Shown: positions 20,321 to 30,610 of the stretch, one piece after another
Layout: the number at the start of each line of letters is the position of its first letter
How positions within the stretch are numbered: the stretch's first letter is position 1
Source of the DNA: Xanthoparmelia taractica
Lineage: Eukaryota > Ascomycota > Lecanoromycetes > Lecanorales > Parmeliaceae
Length of the DNA stretch: 31,513 bases
Reading direction: 5' to 3'
Assembly (NCBI GenBank): GCA_033085395.1
Contig: JANQBS010000380.1
Location: 1 to 31,513 of the forward strand
Notes under the pieces: generated by a model
What the model was told of the DNA's origin: nothing
Databases searched by the model: none
The model's input: only the letters and a program-made list of their open reading frames with translations
Position numbers and translations under genes: made by a program

Positions 20321-22077
20321 ATGATAGTGTCCATGTTGACCTACGCCCTGTTAGGAAGCAGCTTCCTTGGGCATGGCTTTGTCGGAGCCCTTGAAAATGG
20401 GAAGCGTAGCGGCAATCAAGAGGCTTTGGGACCTGGCATAGATGGAGAAAGGTACAAGACAGCTTGTCCAGATTACAAACACTACTCTGTGGTCCCTCAG
20501 TAGGTCCAGTACTCAGCCTATCCACCCTCTCGAAGCAGACTAATGCGAAGTCCAGTCGGCCCTTGAGCAAAGGTCCCTTGGCCTTACCGTATCAGCGACC
20601 CTCGCCACACTGTCGCACGTTTTCATCGGCGCTCGTAGAGGAAATTATCGACGACATGAGCGCTCGCATGGAGGATAAAGACCTGGCAAGAATATTCGAA
20701 AATGCCTTTCCGAATACTTTGGATACTACAGTTAGATGGCATGTCAGTTCCATGGAGAAGCATAGGAATAACCGCGATGGGTCATGGGAGGGGCCACAGA
20801 GCTTTATTGTCACAGGGGATATTAATGCCGAATGGCTGAGGGACTCCACCAATCAGTTGGCACAGTATCAAGCATTGGCGAAGAAAGACAACAAGCTGGA
20901 GACCCTTATCCTCGGTGCTATCAACACGCAAGCTGAGTATCTCATTGAATCGCCATATTGTAATGCTTTCCAGCCACCACCGCCCAGTGGAGAGCCTGCC
21001 GTCAACAACGGGCAAGATGATACTGTCCATCCAGCGTATGAGCCGTCCAGGGTATTTGAATGCAAATACGAACTTGACTCGCTAGCCCATTTTCTCGCTT
21101 TAGGAAATCAGTTCCACAATAGTACTGGGTCAAAGGCGTTCTTGAGTTCACGGTGGTACATTGCGTTGGACACCATCCTTGAGGTTTTGACTGAACAAGC
21201 CAAATCAACCTTTAATCCTGTAACTGGAAAATTTGAGAAGAATGAGTACCTCTTTCGCAGAATGACCAACCGGGGAACGGAGACTTTAAGTCTTTCAGGG
21301 ATCGGCAATCCCTTGGGAGCCGGCACCGGACTCATTCGAAGTGCTTTTAGGCCCAGTGATGACGCTACGATCCTGGGGTTTTTCATCCCAGCGAATGCAA
21401 TGATGGCCGTGGAACTAAAACGGACTGCTGGGCTTTTGAGATCTGCAGGGAAAGATTCTCTCGCTGATAAAGTGAATGAACGAGGTGAAAGTATAGAAAA
21501 GGGCGTGTGGGAACATGGCGTCGTCACCAATAAGCAGTATGGGGAAGTATTCGCCTTTGAGGTCGATGGATACGGATCTTCAATTCTCATGGACGACGCC
21601 AACTTGCCGTCGCTGTTGGCATTACCTTTGCTAGGCTTTGTCGATGCGGATAATCAAGTCTACAAGAATACTAGAAAGATGATATTAGACCGAGCGGGCA
21701 ACCCTTACTGTCTCGTCGGAAAGGCCTTCTCGGGGGTTGGCGGTCCCCATGTTGGGTTGCAGCACGCTTGGCCTATGAGTCGTCTCGTTCAGGCGATGAC
21801 GAGTGACGATGACGACGAGATAAAGAAAGTCCTCGATAGCGTCAGAGACACAAGCAAGCTTGGTCTCATCCATGAAAGTGTCAATGTGGGGCGAGTGGCT
21901 GATTATACTCGTGCGTCTCTTCCCTTCTTTGACCCTGGTGCTCAGGATGCTAACCGTGATATAGGGAGTTGGTTTGCATGGGCCAATTCAGTGTTCGCCC
22001 AGACTATCCTTGATCTTGCAGCAAGGAAGCCGCATCTCATCTTTGGTAAGGGCGCGAAACCATTTGTCATAGCCTAA
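20321..22077 (+). CDS. GH125 exo-alpha-1,6-mannosidase (metal-independent)
   Basis: Glycoside hydrolase family 125 trims alpha-1,6-linked mannose from N-glycans or mannan without a metal ion. Two exons, 20321-20499 and 20556-22077, give 566 residues. The 56-nt intron has a GTAGGT donor and a CTAAT branch site, and joins CPDYKHYSVVP to HRPLSKGPLALPYQRP, a family-typical N terminus. The start MIVSMLTYALLGSS opens a hydrophobic leader, so the enzyme is probably secretory or membrane-anchored. Seen motifs: GDINAEWLRDS (147-157), RPSDDATILGFFIPANAMM with Asp328/329, and GLIHESVN with Glu500. From the bacterial GH125 enzymes I infer that one of these Asp is the general acid and Glu500 the base; the spacing of about 172 agrees. 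An internal ATG at 20464 would lose the leader and the conserved CPDY segment. Confidence 0.93.
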
Positions 22078-22398
22078 GCCGTACGATCACCATGATGTTT
22101 TATTGCAGCGTTCAGCGAGCCATGCCTTTTAGCTTCTAGGAGCAAGCCACTACATCAAGATACCACATTTTGCACCCAATAGATCACACAATGCTAGACT
22201 TAATATCTATTATTGTCTACCGCACGCTCCGTTCGAAAATCATCAAGTACATTGCCGTGGTGAAAGAAGAATGAAGATAACCAAAGTCCAACGGATTTGA
22301 TGGCACGTATCCCTTAAACCGTCAGTCTGGTGGTTATGAAGCGTAAGGATTAGTTACAGCATTAGGGGCAGATTTCCGTTGTCTTGTGATGCCAAGAC
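22078..22398. other. Intergenic, GH125 3' region and PDX3 promoter
   Basis: 321 bp between two plus-strand genes. It probably holds the 3' UTR of the mannosidase and the promoter of PDX3. No clear TATA box or repeat. Confidence 0.45.
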
Positions 22399-23250
22399 AT
22401 GCTCGTAAACTCCCCTTCACTTACCATGAGAATATCTCCTCTCACATTCCTCACCCCAACACGCATGGCAGCAAAGTCAAGCTCTAAGCTCATTTGTAGT
22501 TCCACCCTCCCCTTTTCGCGTGTTCTGCTCTGCTCCTGATTCCTTTACAAGCGCTGACCTGTCACTTCAGTTGCCCCCGCTGGTGGAAAATCGTCTCCAC
22601 AAGCCGAACAGTACACAAAGGGAACATTAGAACGCCATCAACTTTCACCCTCCCCTTTCACCCAATTCCATACCTGGTTCACCCATGCCCAACAATCTCA
22701 CGTGCACCAACCCGAAACCGTCTGCCTTTCCACCGCCCAACTACCCTCAGGCTCTGTCTCCAGCCGATTCGTCTATTTGAAAGAACTCGACGCCACCGGC
22801 TTTGTCATTTACAGTAATTGGGGCACTAGCCGAAAAGCCCAAGACGTGCAGTCGAACCCACAAGCTAGCTTGGCATTCTGGTGGCACGAGCTGGAAAGAC
22901 AGGTTAGAGTTGAAGGGAGGGCGGTGAGGTTGAGTAATGAGGAAAGTCAGGCGTACTTTGACTTAAGGGCGAGGGGGTCGAGGATAGGAGCATGGGCTAG
23001 TGAACAGAGTCAGGTGTTGCCTGAGGAGAGTGGGGGAAGAAAAGTGTTAGAGGCTAGAGTGAAAGATGTGGAGAGGAAATTCGAAGGTGTAGATAATATC
23101 CCTGTGCCAGAATTCTGGGGCGGATTGAGGGTGGTGCCGGACATGGTGGAGTTTTGGCAAGGTAGAGAAAGTAGGTTGCATGACCGCTTCAAGTACGTTA
23201 GGGTTGGAGGGGAAGTGGACGACTGGACGATTGAAAGGCTCAGTCCATGA
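22399..23250 (+). CDS. PDX3: Pyridoxamine 5'-phosphate oxidase
   Basis: FMN enzyme that oxidises pyridoxamine or pyridoxine 5'-phosphate to pyridoxal 5'-phosphate (vitamin B6 salvage). Exons 22399-22495 and 22571-23250. The 75-nt intron joins KLI to FAPAGGKSS, matching the family N terminus. Conserved blocks: SSRFVYLKELDATGFVIYSN, NWGTSRKAQDVQSNP, ASLAFWWHELERQVRVEGRA, SRIGAWASEQS, and the C-terminal signature FWQGRESRLHDRF with the usual ERLSP end. There are three in-frame ATGs before the conserved core: 22399 (258 residues), 22426 and 22465 (236 residues). The extra part of the longest form is Ser/Thr/Arg-containing with no acidic residue, so it could be a mitochondrial presequence. I give the longest form without certainty about the start. 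Confidence 0.93.
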
Positions 23251-23626
23251 AATGGGTCTGAGTGTAACGGAAACGAGTCATCAAGACACTTAATCTAGTA
23301 CATATCGCTTGCTGTAAGTAGATGACCTAGATACTGGACCTATCCAGATCTAGCTTTGAGTTGAGAGGGTCTATTCCTATCGTACACCTTTCGCTTCCTT
23401 CCACAACTGTGATCATAGACCTCCATCAAACGTTCTGTCCTTACACCTTTTCCCAACGCCAGCTCCGACTGTTGTTACAGGAGCAATGGGAACCTAATTT
23501 GCGCATGCTTTTCTTCATGTATACCGCGAGCACCGAAAAAGCCAAGCCGCTGAAGAACGCCTGGGTATCATCCTAGAAACCACCGGAAATTATTGAGAAA
23601 TGCAGTACGTGAATGGGTGAAGGAGC
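23251..23626. other. 3' intergenic region between convergent genes
   Basis: 376 bp between the stops of PDX3 (+) and the PPR gene (-). A 71-codon plus-strand frame at 23361-23576 has no family resemblance. I see no further feature. Confidence 0.45.
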
Positions 23627-26600
23627 CTAGGCAATAAGCTCCGAGAGAACGACGTTCCCTGCTCGCATGCCGTGGCCGACTAATTCAAGGATCTTGCTGG
23701 ATACCGCCGAAGGATAGCCCCTTGAAAGCATCTCGTGCACAGTAGCGAGCGCACCATCTCGATCTTCGGCGGTCAGGAAGGCTCTTGTCATAGATTCGTA
23801 AGTGCTCGGCTCTCTTTTCTCCATACCAACGCTGTCATACACAGCCTTAGACTTCGCTATCTTGTTCTCCATGGCCCAGCCGTGGATGAGGGTGTTGGCG
23901 ATGTATGGCGTCATCTCAACGCGATTCGCAGACATTGAGTCAAGGACCTCCTCCGTCTGGGAGACGCAGTGGTTGGCTACCATTGACTCAAACAAGGCTT
24001 GATAGAGGCAAGCTTGCGGACGAATATTACCACCCGCCAATACTTCATCGAACGTTCGACGTGCGCCCGCCATGTCATGAAGGACACAGCCTTTAGCGTG
24101 AATGAGCGAAGCATAATGAACTGCCTCAGGGGATTGACCCGATGCACGGATGGTATCAAGCACACCCTCAGCCGCAGCAAGATTGACGGGCTCCAGGGTA
24201 GCGTAAGTGTCAATGAGCAGCTTGTAGGTATGCATGGTAGGTTGGATGTTTCTTGACTGCATGCGGTCGTAGTAAGAAAGCACTTTCCGGCTATCGCGTT
24301 TAGTCGCCAGGAAAAATTGCATTAAGCTGTTGTACGGCGCTGGTCTAGGCTTGTAATTCGGCATAGATTCCATTTCATCGAAAAGCTCCTCCGCAAAGCG
24401 GTCATCACTGACTCGGCAAAGCGCATTGACAACTGTACCGTATGTGACACTTGTAGGGCGAATGCCTGCAGCGCGCATCTCTTGAAAGTAGCGCAGGCAG
24501 TCATCAATACGGCGAGCTTTGCCCAACTTACCAATAAGCGCGTTATAGAGGAAAGACGAGGGGGTTACTCCTTCGGCTATGGCTCGACCAAAGATGGCGA
24601 CAGCTTCAGAGGCCTCATCGAACGTTTTGGTAGACTCTTTCAATGTGGTGATGTATAGCCCAAACGTGTTTGCGGTGGGAGCGGTACCCATTTCGAGCAT
24701 CTCTTGATGATATTGCGCCGCTAGTGTACGCCTACCAAGGGTGAGGCAGGCACCTACCATTGCGTCCAAGATCGATGACCATCCGTTTCGAACGACTGAA
24801 TACTGAGGCAGAAAGGGCATGTCATGTCGCGCCATACCCACAATGTCATGAATCAAATTGTTTCGGCCTTCTTTGGCAGCGGCTGAGATGAGCTTCGAGT
24901 AAATGATATACCGTGGATGGCGACCAGCACGACGAATGTTCCTAAACCGCAACAGGGCTTCATTGAGTCCAGCGCTGTTTCGGCGATTCTCTAACTCCTC
25001 AGCAATAATCGTTGAACCCCGATAGTCCGTAGCTGCGGCATACGGGTCATATGAATCTGCGTACGACCCTATCGAAGAAACGGCAGGAGTAGGTTGCGGC
25101 GTAAATTCATGCTGAGTGTATGATTGCTCTGAAAGCAATTGTCGATAACTCTGCCATTTACTGATGAGGTCCGGACGTTGTGACAGAGTGCCCAGCGCTT
25201 TCTCGATCAAGTCGACTGTTTGCTCATCCAACGGAGCACCAGAGCTCACAGCAATATCGAACAGGTGTGTAAACCGAGCCGTGTGAGCGATGTCATGCGA
25301 GACTTCACGACCCTCAAGCAATCCGGCCTCTACCCGCAAAGCTAGAGTCATGTCTTGCCAGCTAAGGCGTGTAATGTCCTCAGGACCGAGTCCAGCAAGC
25401 AGTTGCTCGGCAACCGGAGAGACCAGGCCGCCGTTCTCGATCATTGCCCAGAGAAAGCTCATACTCGCGTTTGCTGAAGGAGTAACGCCGGCCTTTGCAA
25501 GAAGGTCACCAACAAACTCAATAGCCTCATCGATCTCTTCTGCGACCTCGGATGACAAGGTTGCAAGTCTAGCAGAAGCGCGAACGCGTCTAAAGCCTTC
25601 ACGAGCCTGCATTAATCCTTCGTCAACGCAACCTTTTCGGATGAGAGCGGTAGCGTACAGCGTCGTTATTTCTACAAAGGATGCGTCAAACCTCGGAAAT
25701 GCATTCAAAAGAGCCCAGTAGTCGCTGGCAATGTCGAGATTGCCTTGACGAATGTGCATGGCAAGCATTGACAAGGCTACTCTTGACGTCCCTTCGGACG
25801 TCGATGATAGGTACTGATAGGCTTTGCTCGCGAGATTGGTGTCGCCGTGATCCGCAGCCGCCGTGCATATCCTAGACATAGCCTCGCTTCTCACCGACGG
25901 CGTCATGCTACGCTCTTCTGCGATCCTTAGAGCTCCAGCAAAGTCACCGGCACTTAAGCGCTCTCCGACTAGGGCATTCAGGACCACTGTGTCTTGGACC
26001 GCTTCAAGACGCTCTTTCCGATACTGTGTCACATCGGCAAAGGAGTCAATAACTCTTCCTAAGAAACGGTGGCCTCCATCTACTTTGCCACATATGGCGT
26101 AAGCCTTAACAACGGCGGCATACACATCATTGTCTTTTCGGTCGACGATAGCGGACTGGCCGGCATTATCCGCAATGGCTAAAGACTTGTACCCGTTGTA
26201 ACACTCGACGGCGTTGCCAAGATCACCGGACTTTGCGAAGGCTTCAATCATTGGTGGAAACGTAGAGGCAATTGGTTTTATCTTGAGAGACTCCATATGG
26301 CTATAGGCACGAATCATATCCTCCACCTGACCGTCTAAAGCGCAGGCTGTTATCAAAAGGCAATATGTCTCAGCCGAATAGAGAGAGTTTTCGGGTGACG
26401 AGGTCGAGGTTGTGAAGATTTTGACTGCGTTGCGTAAGGCATCATCCTCGGCCAAGATTTTGTATTCTGCTTCACTGGAGGCGAACAAAAATTTTCCTTC
26501 TCCAGCACTCCCGGTTGAACGTAGTCTCCTTTCATCCAACGCTATTTTCATGGCGTGTACGTCCATAGCACGGCGCGAGAGAGCCTGTATAAGGGTGCTG

Positions 26601-27604
26601 TAGAATGCGGTGTCCGGAGCCACCATCCGCTGTCGCATGTCCGAATATATGTCGAGAGCCTTTGAAACGACCTGGTGTTTGGCAATGGGAAGATGTACAG
26701 CTGAAGCAAGAAGTGCATTGTAAGCCTTGACACTTGGACGTAGGCCACGAGCCAGCATCGACTCAAACAAGGGAGGAATCTGGCTGTAGGATTCTGTTTT
26801 GTGAAGTTCGGCGATCTGCTCTGAAAGGATCTGGGAATCGGTCTGCTGCACGGAGCTAGCTGCTGTGACATCGCTGACTGGGGTGGAGCGATCAGTACGG
26901 TCCGCGGTGAGCTCGGGTGACAAAGACAATGGAGTGGTAGGTCTTGCATTATCCACCAAGGATTGCCCGAGATCTACTTCTTGGGGAGCTGGTGCTGCGA
27001 ATGTCTGTGGTTGATCTCTAGAGGCAATGGACTGCTGGATCTGGATGATCTCATTCGCGATAGCTTCATTCACTTTGGCGACAGCCTCAGCTTCGGCCAC
27101 ATGGTCCTGGGATTGCTTGATGTCATCCAGTGCGCTTGTACTGACGGCACGGTCCAGACCTCCACGGCTGAGCAGAACATCTGAACGGGACCGGAGGTCC
27201 ACTGGTTCGTTTCCCTTTTCATCTGGTCCGACTGAGTGTTCCTCCCACCCTATCCTCTTCGCGAATTGATACTGTTTCCATGTTTTCCCTTTCGCTTGTG
27301 CCTGCTGCCATGCCTCAAAATATGGTACTAAAGATTCGTTGTAGCCGTCAACGCCATCCGCGCTACCGTGAGCTGCTCTACCGGCAGTGTCGGATGAAAC
27401 AGATGGATTGTGAAAAGAGGAGTGAAGTTGGGCTGTCTGAGGTCTTCCGTGTCGATTGGAAGTATGTTTGCCAAATGAACCGAGGGGAGTATTCGTAGAA
27501 ACCTGTGACGTTTGTCCTGCTGCAACGACAGACTGGACATACCCGTGGCTGAAGACCTTGCTATAGCTCTGACGCCCGATGTGAGTGAACGGTTTGAGAA
27601 CCAT
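23627..27604 (-). CDS. Mitochondrial pentatricopeptide repeat protein, CYA5/PET309-like
   Basis: Large PPR protein of 1,325 residues in one exon. By length and layout I take it to be the filamentous-fungal counterpart of Neurospora CYA-5 and yeast Pet309, mitochondrial factors for COX1 mRNA stability and translation. The start at 27604 (MVLKPFTHIGRQSYSKVF) gives a basic, hydroxylated N terminus that fits mitochondrial import; the open frame upstream of it has no ATG. A 200-residue low-complexity region follows. PPR units then run from about residue 260 to the end, densest over the last 450 residues, for example GIRPTSVTYGTVVNALCRV, NIQPTMHTYKLLIDTYATL and NIRPQACLYQALFESMVANH. No nuclease or SMR domain is visible. 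The PPR identity is strong; the CYA5 orthology is inferred. Confidence 0.88.
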   Translation of the reverse strand: MVLKPFTHIGRQSYSKVFSHGYVQSVVAAGQTSQVSTNTPLGSFGKHTSNRHGRPQTAQLHSSFHNPSVSSDTAGRAAHGSADGVDGYNESLVPYFEAWQQAQAKGKTWKQYQFAKRIGWEEHSVGPDEKGNEPVDLRSRSDVLLSRGGLDRAVSTSALDDIKQSQDHVAEAEAVAKVNEAIANEIIQIQQSIASRDQPQTFAAPAPQEVDLGQSLVDNARPTTPLSLSPELTADRTDRSTPVSDVTAASSVQQTDSQILSEQIAELHKTESYSQIPPLFESMLARGLRPSVKAYNALLASAVHLPIAKHQVVSKALDIYSDMRQRMVAPDTAFYSTLIQALSRRAMDVHAMKIALDERRLRSTGSAGEGKFLFASSEAEYKILAEDDALRNAVKIFTTSTSSPENSLYSAETYCLLITACALDGQVEDMIRAYSHMESLKIKPIASTFPPMIEAFAKSGDLGNAVECYNGYKSLAIADNAGQSAIVDRKDNDVYAAVVKAYAICGKVDGGHRFLGRVIDSFADVTQYRKERLEAVQDTVVLNALVGERLSAGDFAGALRIAEERSMTPSVRSEAMSRICTAAADHGDTNLASKAYQYLSSTSEGTSRVALSMLAMHIRQGNLDIASDYWALLNAFPRFDASFVEITTLYATALIRKGCVDEGLMQAREGFRRVRASARLATLSSEVAEEIDEAIEFVGDLLAKAGVTPSANASMSFLWAMIENGGLVSPVAEQLLAGLGPEDITRLSWQDMTLALRVEAGLLEGREVSHDIAHTARFTHLFDIAVSSGAPLDEQTVDLIEKALGTLSQRPDLISKWQSYRQLLSEQSYTQHEFTPQPTPAVSSIGSYADSYDPYAAATDYRGSTIIAEELENRRNSAGLNEALLRFRNIRRAGRHPRYIIYSKLISAAAKEGRNNLIHDIVGMARHDMPFLPQYSVVRNGWSSILDAMVGACLTLGRRTLAAQYHQEMLEMGTAPTANTFGLYITTLKESTKTFDEASEAVAIFGRAIAEGVTPSSFLYNALIGKLGKARRIDDCLRYFQEMRAAGIRPTSVTYGTVVNALCRVSDDRFAEELFDEMESMPNYKPRPAPYNSLMQFFLATKRDSRKVLSYYDRMQSRNIQPTMHTYKLLIDTYATLEPVNLAAAEGVLDTIRASGQSPEAVHYASLIHAKGCVLHDMAGARRTFDEVLAGGNIRPQACLYQALFESMVANHCVSQTEEVLDSMSANRVEMTPYIANTLIHGWAMENKIAKSKAVYDSVGMEKREPSTYESMTRAFLTAEDRDGALATVHEMLSRGYPSAVSSKILELVGHGMRAGNVVLSELIA

Positions 27605-28127
27605 TTGGCACAATTAGTTCTATCTCCGTCTGACAGGAGGCTATTAGCTTAAAGAAGAATTCGGAGTATGTTTCGTGATAGGCAAAAAGGCTTCATGAGG
27701 AAGAGCGGTCATGAGAATTTGCAGAAGGGTCGTCATATTAGGGTCACTCACCAAAAAGTAGATGGCTTCGAATGCAGATTCATTGACGACTTTACAGCCG
27801 TCAAAGAAGGCGCAACGCTGGACTTCTGGGTTGTGATCAGTCTCGAGGAGATATAACGAGACTGTCCAGTGAAGGCAGTGTCGTGATCGAAACTGACTGA
27901 CTTGACTGTTGTAGTGAAAGTCGACCTTTGTGTCTCTCGCAAGATTTGAAGAGGAGCAGAATATTGGATGCGCGTGTGAAGGTGAAAAGTCGAAGTGGGT
28001 GGAAGGATGCCTGAAGAATGAGCGAGTTGCCTTGATATTTGCTTGGTCAATGCAGGAGGGAAGTGTAAAGCGGAGTGAGTGACTTACGAAACGGATACGA
28101 AGCTAAAGAGCGGTCAGGAGATCCAGT

Positions 28128-28148
28128 GTCATCATCATCATCATCATT
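28128..28148. repeat. TCA trinucleotide microsatellite
   Basis: Six to seven tandem tca units in the PPR/ERG8 divergent promoter; likely length-polymorphic. Confidence 0.7.
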
Positions 28149-28234
28149 TATTACACAGTTTTTTGAGCGAGAAATGAGAATAACGAATAACGAAGCATTC
28201 CCATATAGGTACTTCTCAGGAGAAAGATCTGACC

Positions 28235-28247
28235 AAAAAAAAAAAAA
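28235..28247 (+). repeat. A13 homopolymer
   Basis: Run of 13 A about 185 bp before the ERG8 ATG. Poly(dA:dT) tracts in fungal promoters often exclude nucleosomes; it is also an assembly-error-prone site. Confidence 0.6.
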
Positions 28248-28431
28248 CCCTCCGATTAATTTTCGAGTTTTATTACGGGAGCATGCCGGCTAGTGGCGGT
28301 ATTCGGACTTTCCCGCTCCCGGTCATCCTCGCTTCGAATTCGCCTAGAAAACGAAAGTGAAGGCTTCCCCCCGCTGTCAATCTATGTCTTCGACGAGCAA
28401 CACTAGTTATCGTAGTAAGGTACCTTCCACA

Positions 28432-30113
28432 ATGGACCGACCGAGCGTTGCTTTCTCAGCTCCCGGTAAGGTACTGCTAACTGGCGGCTATCTGGTCTTG
28501 GACAGAGACTATACAGGCTTAGTCTTTGGACTTGACGCTCGCATACATGTTTATGTGAAGACTCTGCGGACATCTCCTGGCCTCACCCTTTCCGAAATCA
28601 TCGTCAAGTCCCCCCAGTTCAGGGACGCAGAATGGCGGTACGGCTACCGAGAGACGGAGGACAATGGTGGCATTGAGGTGACCCAATTGAAAGGGTGAGC
28701 CAGCAAGTATCTTTAAAACCAATTCAACTGTCAGAGCAAGCAGATTCTCATGCTTTGATTCCTGCAAACCTCAGTGTCCAGTCCCCATTTCCCATCCTTC
28801 TTGTGGACCCATAGGTCAGGGAAACCATCTCGTTCCGTCACAGTGCAAGATTTGGCTTCTAGAACTTCATTCGATCACCCAATAATACCAAGATCCCGTA
28901 TTTTGAGTCTGTGGGTGTGTTTCAATGTCGGGCGGCTGATGCAGACGAATAAAAAACACTAACGGTACGCAAACCGAATAGTCACTCAACATCCTCACAA
29001 TCTCGAAATCGATTTGTTGAGACAGCGCTTGCCTATGCACTGACCTACGCATCCGCTGTTGATTCTACCAAAATCGGGCCCGCATCAATTACGATCCTAG
29101 CTGACACAGATTACTACTCGCACCCCAGATCATCTGGCAACGGTATCCCATCTGCAGTAGATCGATTTCTTGACTTCAATATACCCCTGCATCAAGCGCA
29201 CAAAACTGGGCTCGGTTCATCAGCGGCCCTCGTCACTGCCTTCACAGCCGCTGTGGTTGCGCATTATTCTCCGCAAGGGGTCGTGGATGCGAGCTCGACG
29301 CAGGAGAAATTGCGACTTCATAACCTCGCTCAAGCAGCGCATTGTGCTGCACAAGGCAAGATCGGTTCGGGGTTTGACGTAGCAGCCGCGGCCTACGGAT
29401 CATGTATGTACAAAAGGTTTTCGCCCTCGATTCTAGAGGGGCTGGGTGATGTAGGAAGCACAGGCTTTTCCACTCGCTTAAAGTCAATAGTCGAGGATAG
29501 TGATTCATACCAAAAATGGGATACGCTTATAGAGAAGAACTTTGCTGCCACTGTGCCCAGAGGGTTAAGGCTGGTCATGTGTGATGTCGACTGCGGCTCA
29601 GAGACTGTCGGAATGGTCAAAAACGTTCTCTTATGGAAACAGACAAAGCCCGAGGAGGCAGTACTCCTGTGGGAAACTCTGCAGAAGGGAAACGAGGACC
29701 TGGCTTTGGAGTTTCACGACTTGGCATCAAAACCCGCATGTCAAACCCAAGATTACGAGGGTCTACGTACAGTGATATTAGCAATTCGATCTCTGATTCG
29801 TGAGATGTCAATTAAATCTGGGGTGCCGATTGAGCCGGAGGTGCAAACCAAGCTGATAGATGCCTGTTGTCGTTTGCCTGGAGTCGTGGGCGGAGTAGTG
29901 CCTGGGGCAGGAGGGTACGACGCTATTGCTTTACTCGTTGAGGACAAAAGTACAGTGATTAGTGGCCTGCATCAATTCCTCGAGGATTATCGAACGGATT
30001 CTGATCAGGGTCGCGGAGATAGCATACGGCAGGTCCGGCTACTCGGAGTGAAGCAGGAGGATCAGGGCGTAAAGGCGGAAAATCCGACCATCTACGATGC
30101 CTGGCTTAAATAA
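28432..30113 (+). CDS. ERG8: Phosphomevalonate kinase
   Basis: GHMP-family kinase turning mevalonate 5-phosphate into the diphosphate in the mevalonate/ergosterol pathway. Exons 28432-28694 and 28982-30113 give 464 residues in phase. The N terminus reads SVAFSAPGKVLLTGGYLVLD and then TGLVFGLDARIHV. The ATP-binding GHMP motif KTGLGSSAALVTAF starts at Lys162, and the C-terminal glycine motif is GVVPGAGGYDAIALL (Pro395 region). The 287-nt intron is long for this window. It starts GTGAGC, ends with a CACTAAC branch site 24 nt before AATAG, and rejoins QLKG to the RNRFVETALAYALTY block. An in-frame upstream ATG at 28384 would add 16 Ser/Thr-rich residues; I prefer 28432 because homologues begin close to SAPGK and it has A at -3. 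Confidence 0.93.
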
Positions 30114-30610
30114 GCATCCATACAGATCATTGGTAACAGGCATGTGCAAGCTCTTGACATTGGACGAATGATGCAGTGGTTGAAGGTATTGCTCATCTTG
30201 TCGTGTCTTGTTAATTGCCTGTGCGAGACAGTCAAATCGAGCAGATTGTGGAACAGTGGAAGAGAACAGAGCAGAGTACAGAAGGACTAGAAATTTACTG
30301 CTTAAGAGGTCCAATGAAGACACATTCTCCTATTCCTTTATTCCGTAGGGTTAGGCGCCTCTACACATATTTCCCAGCTACTCTACATTATCATAATCGT
30401 AAAGACTAGCTTTGTTATGTCAGCATCCAATCAAGGTGAGTACCGAGTTGGCCTCCAAAGTACTAGAATCCCTCGAGAGACCATTCCACTGCCTCCGCTG
30501 GGCTGCTCTGATTCTGATTGGTGTCCACCGCTTACCAGTCTTTGACTGTCATGTTACGTTACACCTACCAGGTAGCAAGAGACAACTTCCCACACATCGT
30601 TGCCACGGCA
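30114..30610. other. Intergenic, ERG8 3' region to F-box relic
   Basis: About 500 bp with no convincing gene or repeat; several short overlapping frames are noise. It probably holds the 3' UTR of ERG8. Confidence 0.4.

Larger units (their letters stand above)
27605..28431. promoter_or_regulatory. Shared divergent promoter region, PPR gene / ERG8
   Basis: 827 bp between head-to-head genes, holding both promoters. It contains a (TCA)n microsatellite at about 28128-28148 and an A13 run at 28235-28247. Short frames inside (for example 27748-28050 minus) show no family features. Transcription start sites cannot be placed. Confidence 0.5.

Noticed and set aside
23361..23576. 71-codon plus-strand frame between PDX3 and the PPR gene
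   Set aside because: No family resemblance; lies in the 3' region of two convergent genes.
28695..28900. Extra Cys-rich exon in ERG8
   Set aside because: Does not resemble any part of phosphomevalonate kinases, ends in a stop, and the single 287-nt intron with a CACTAAC branch site restores the family sequence.
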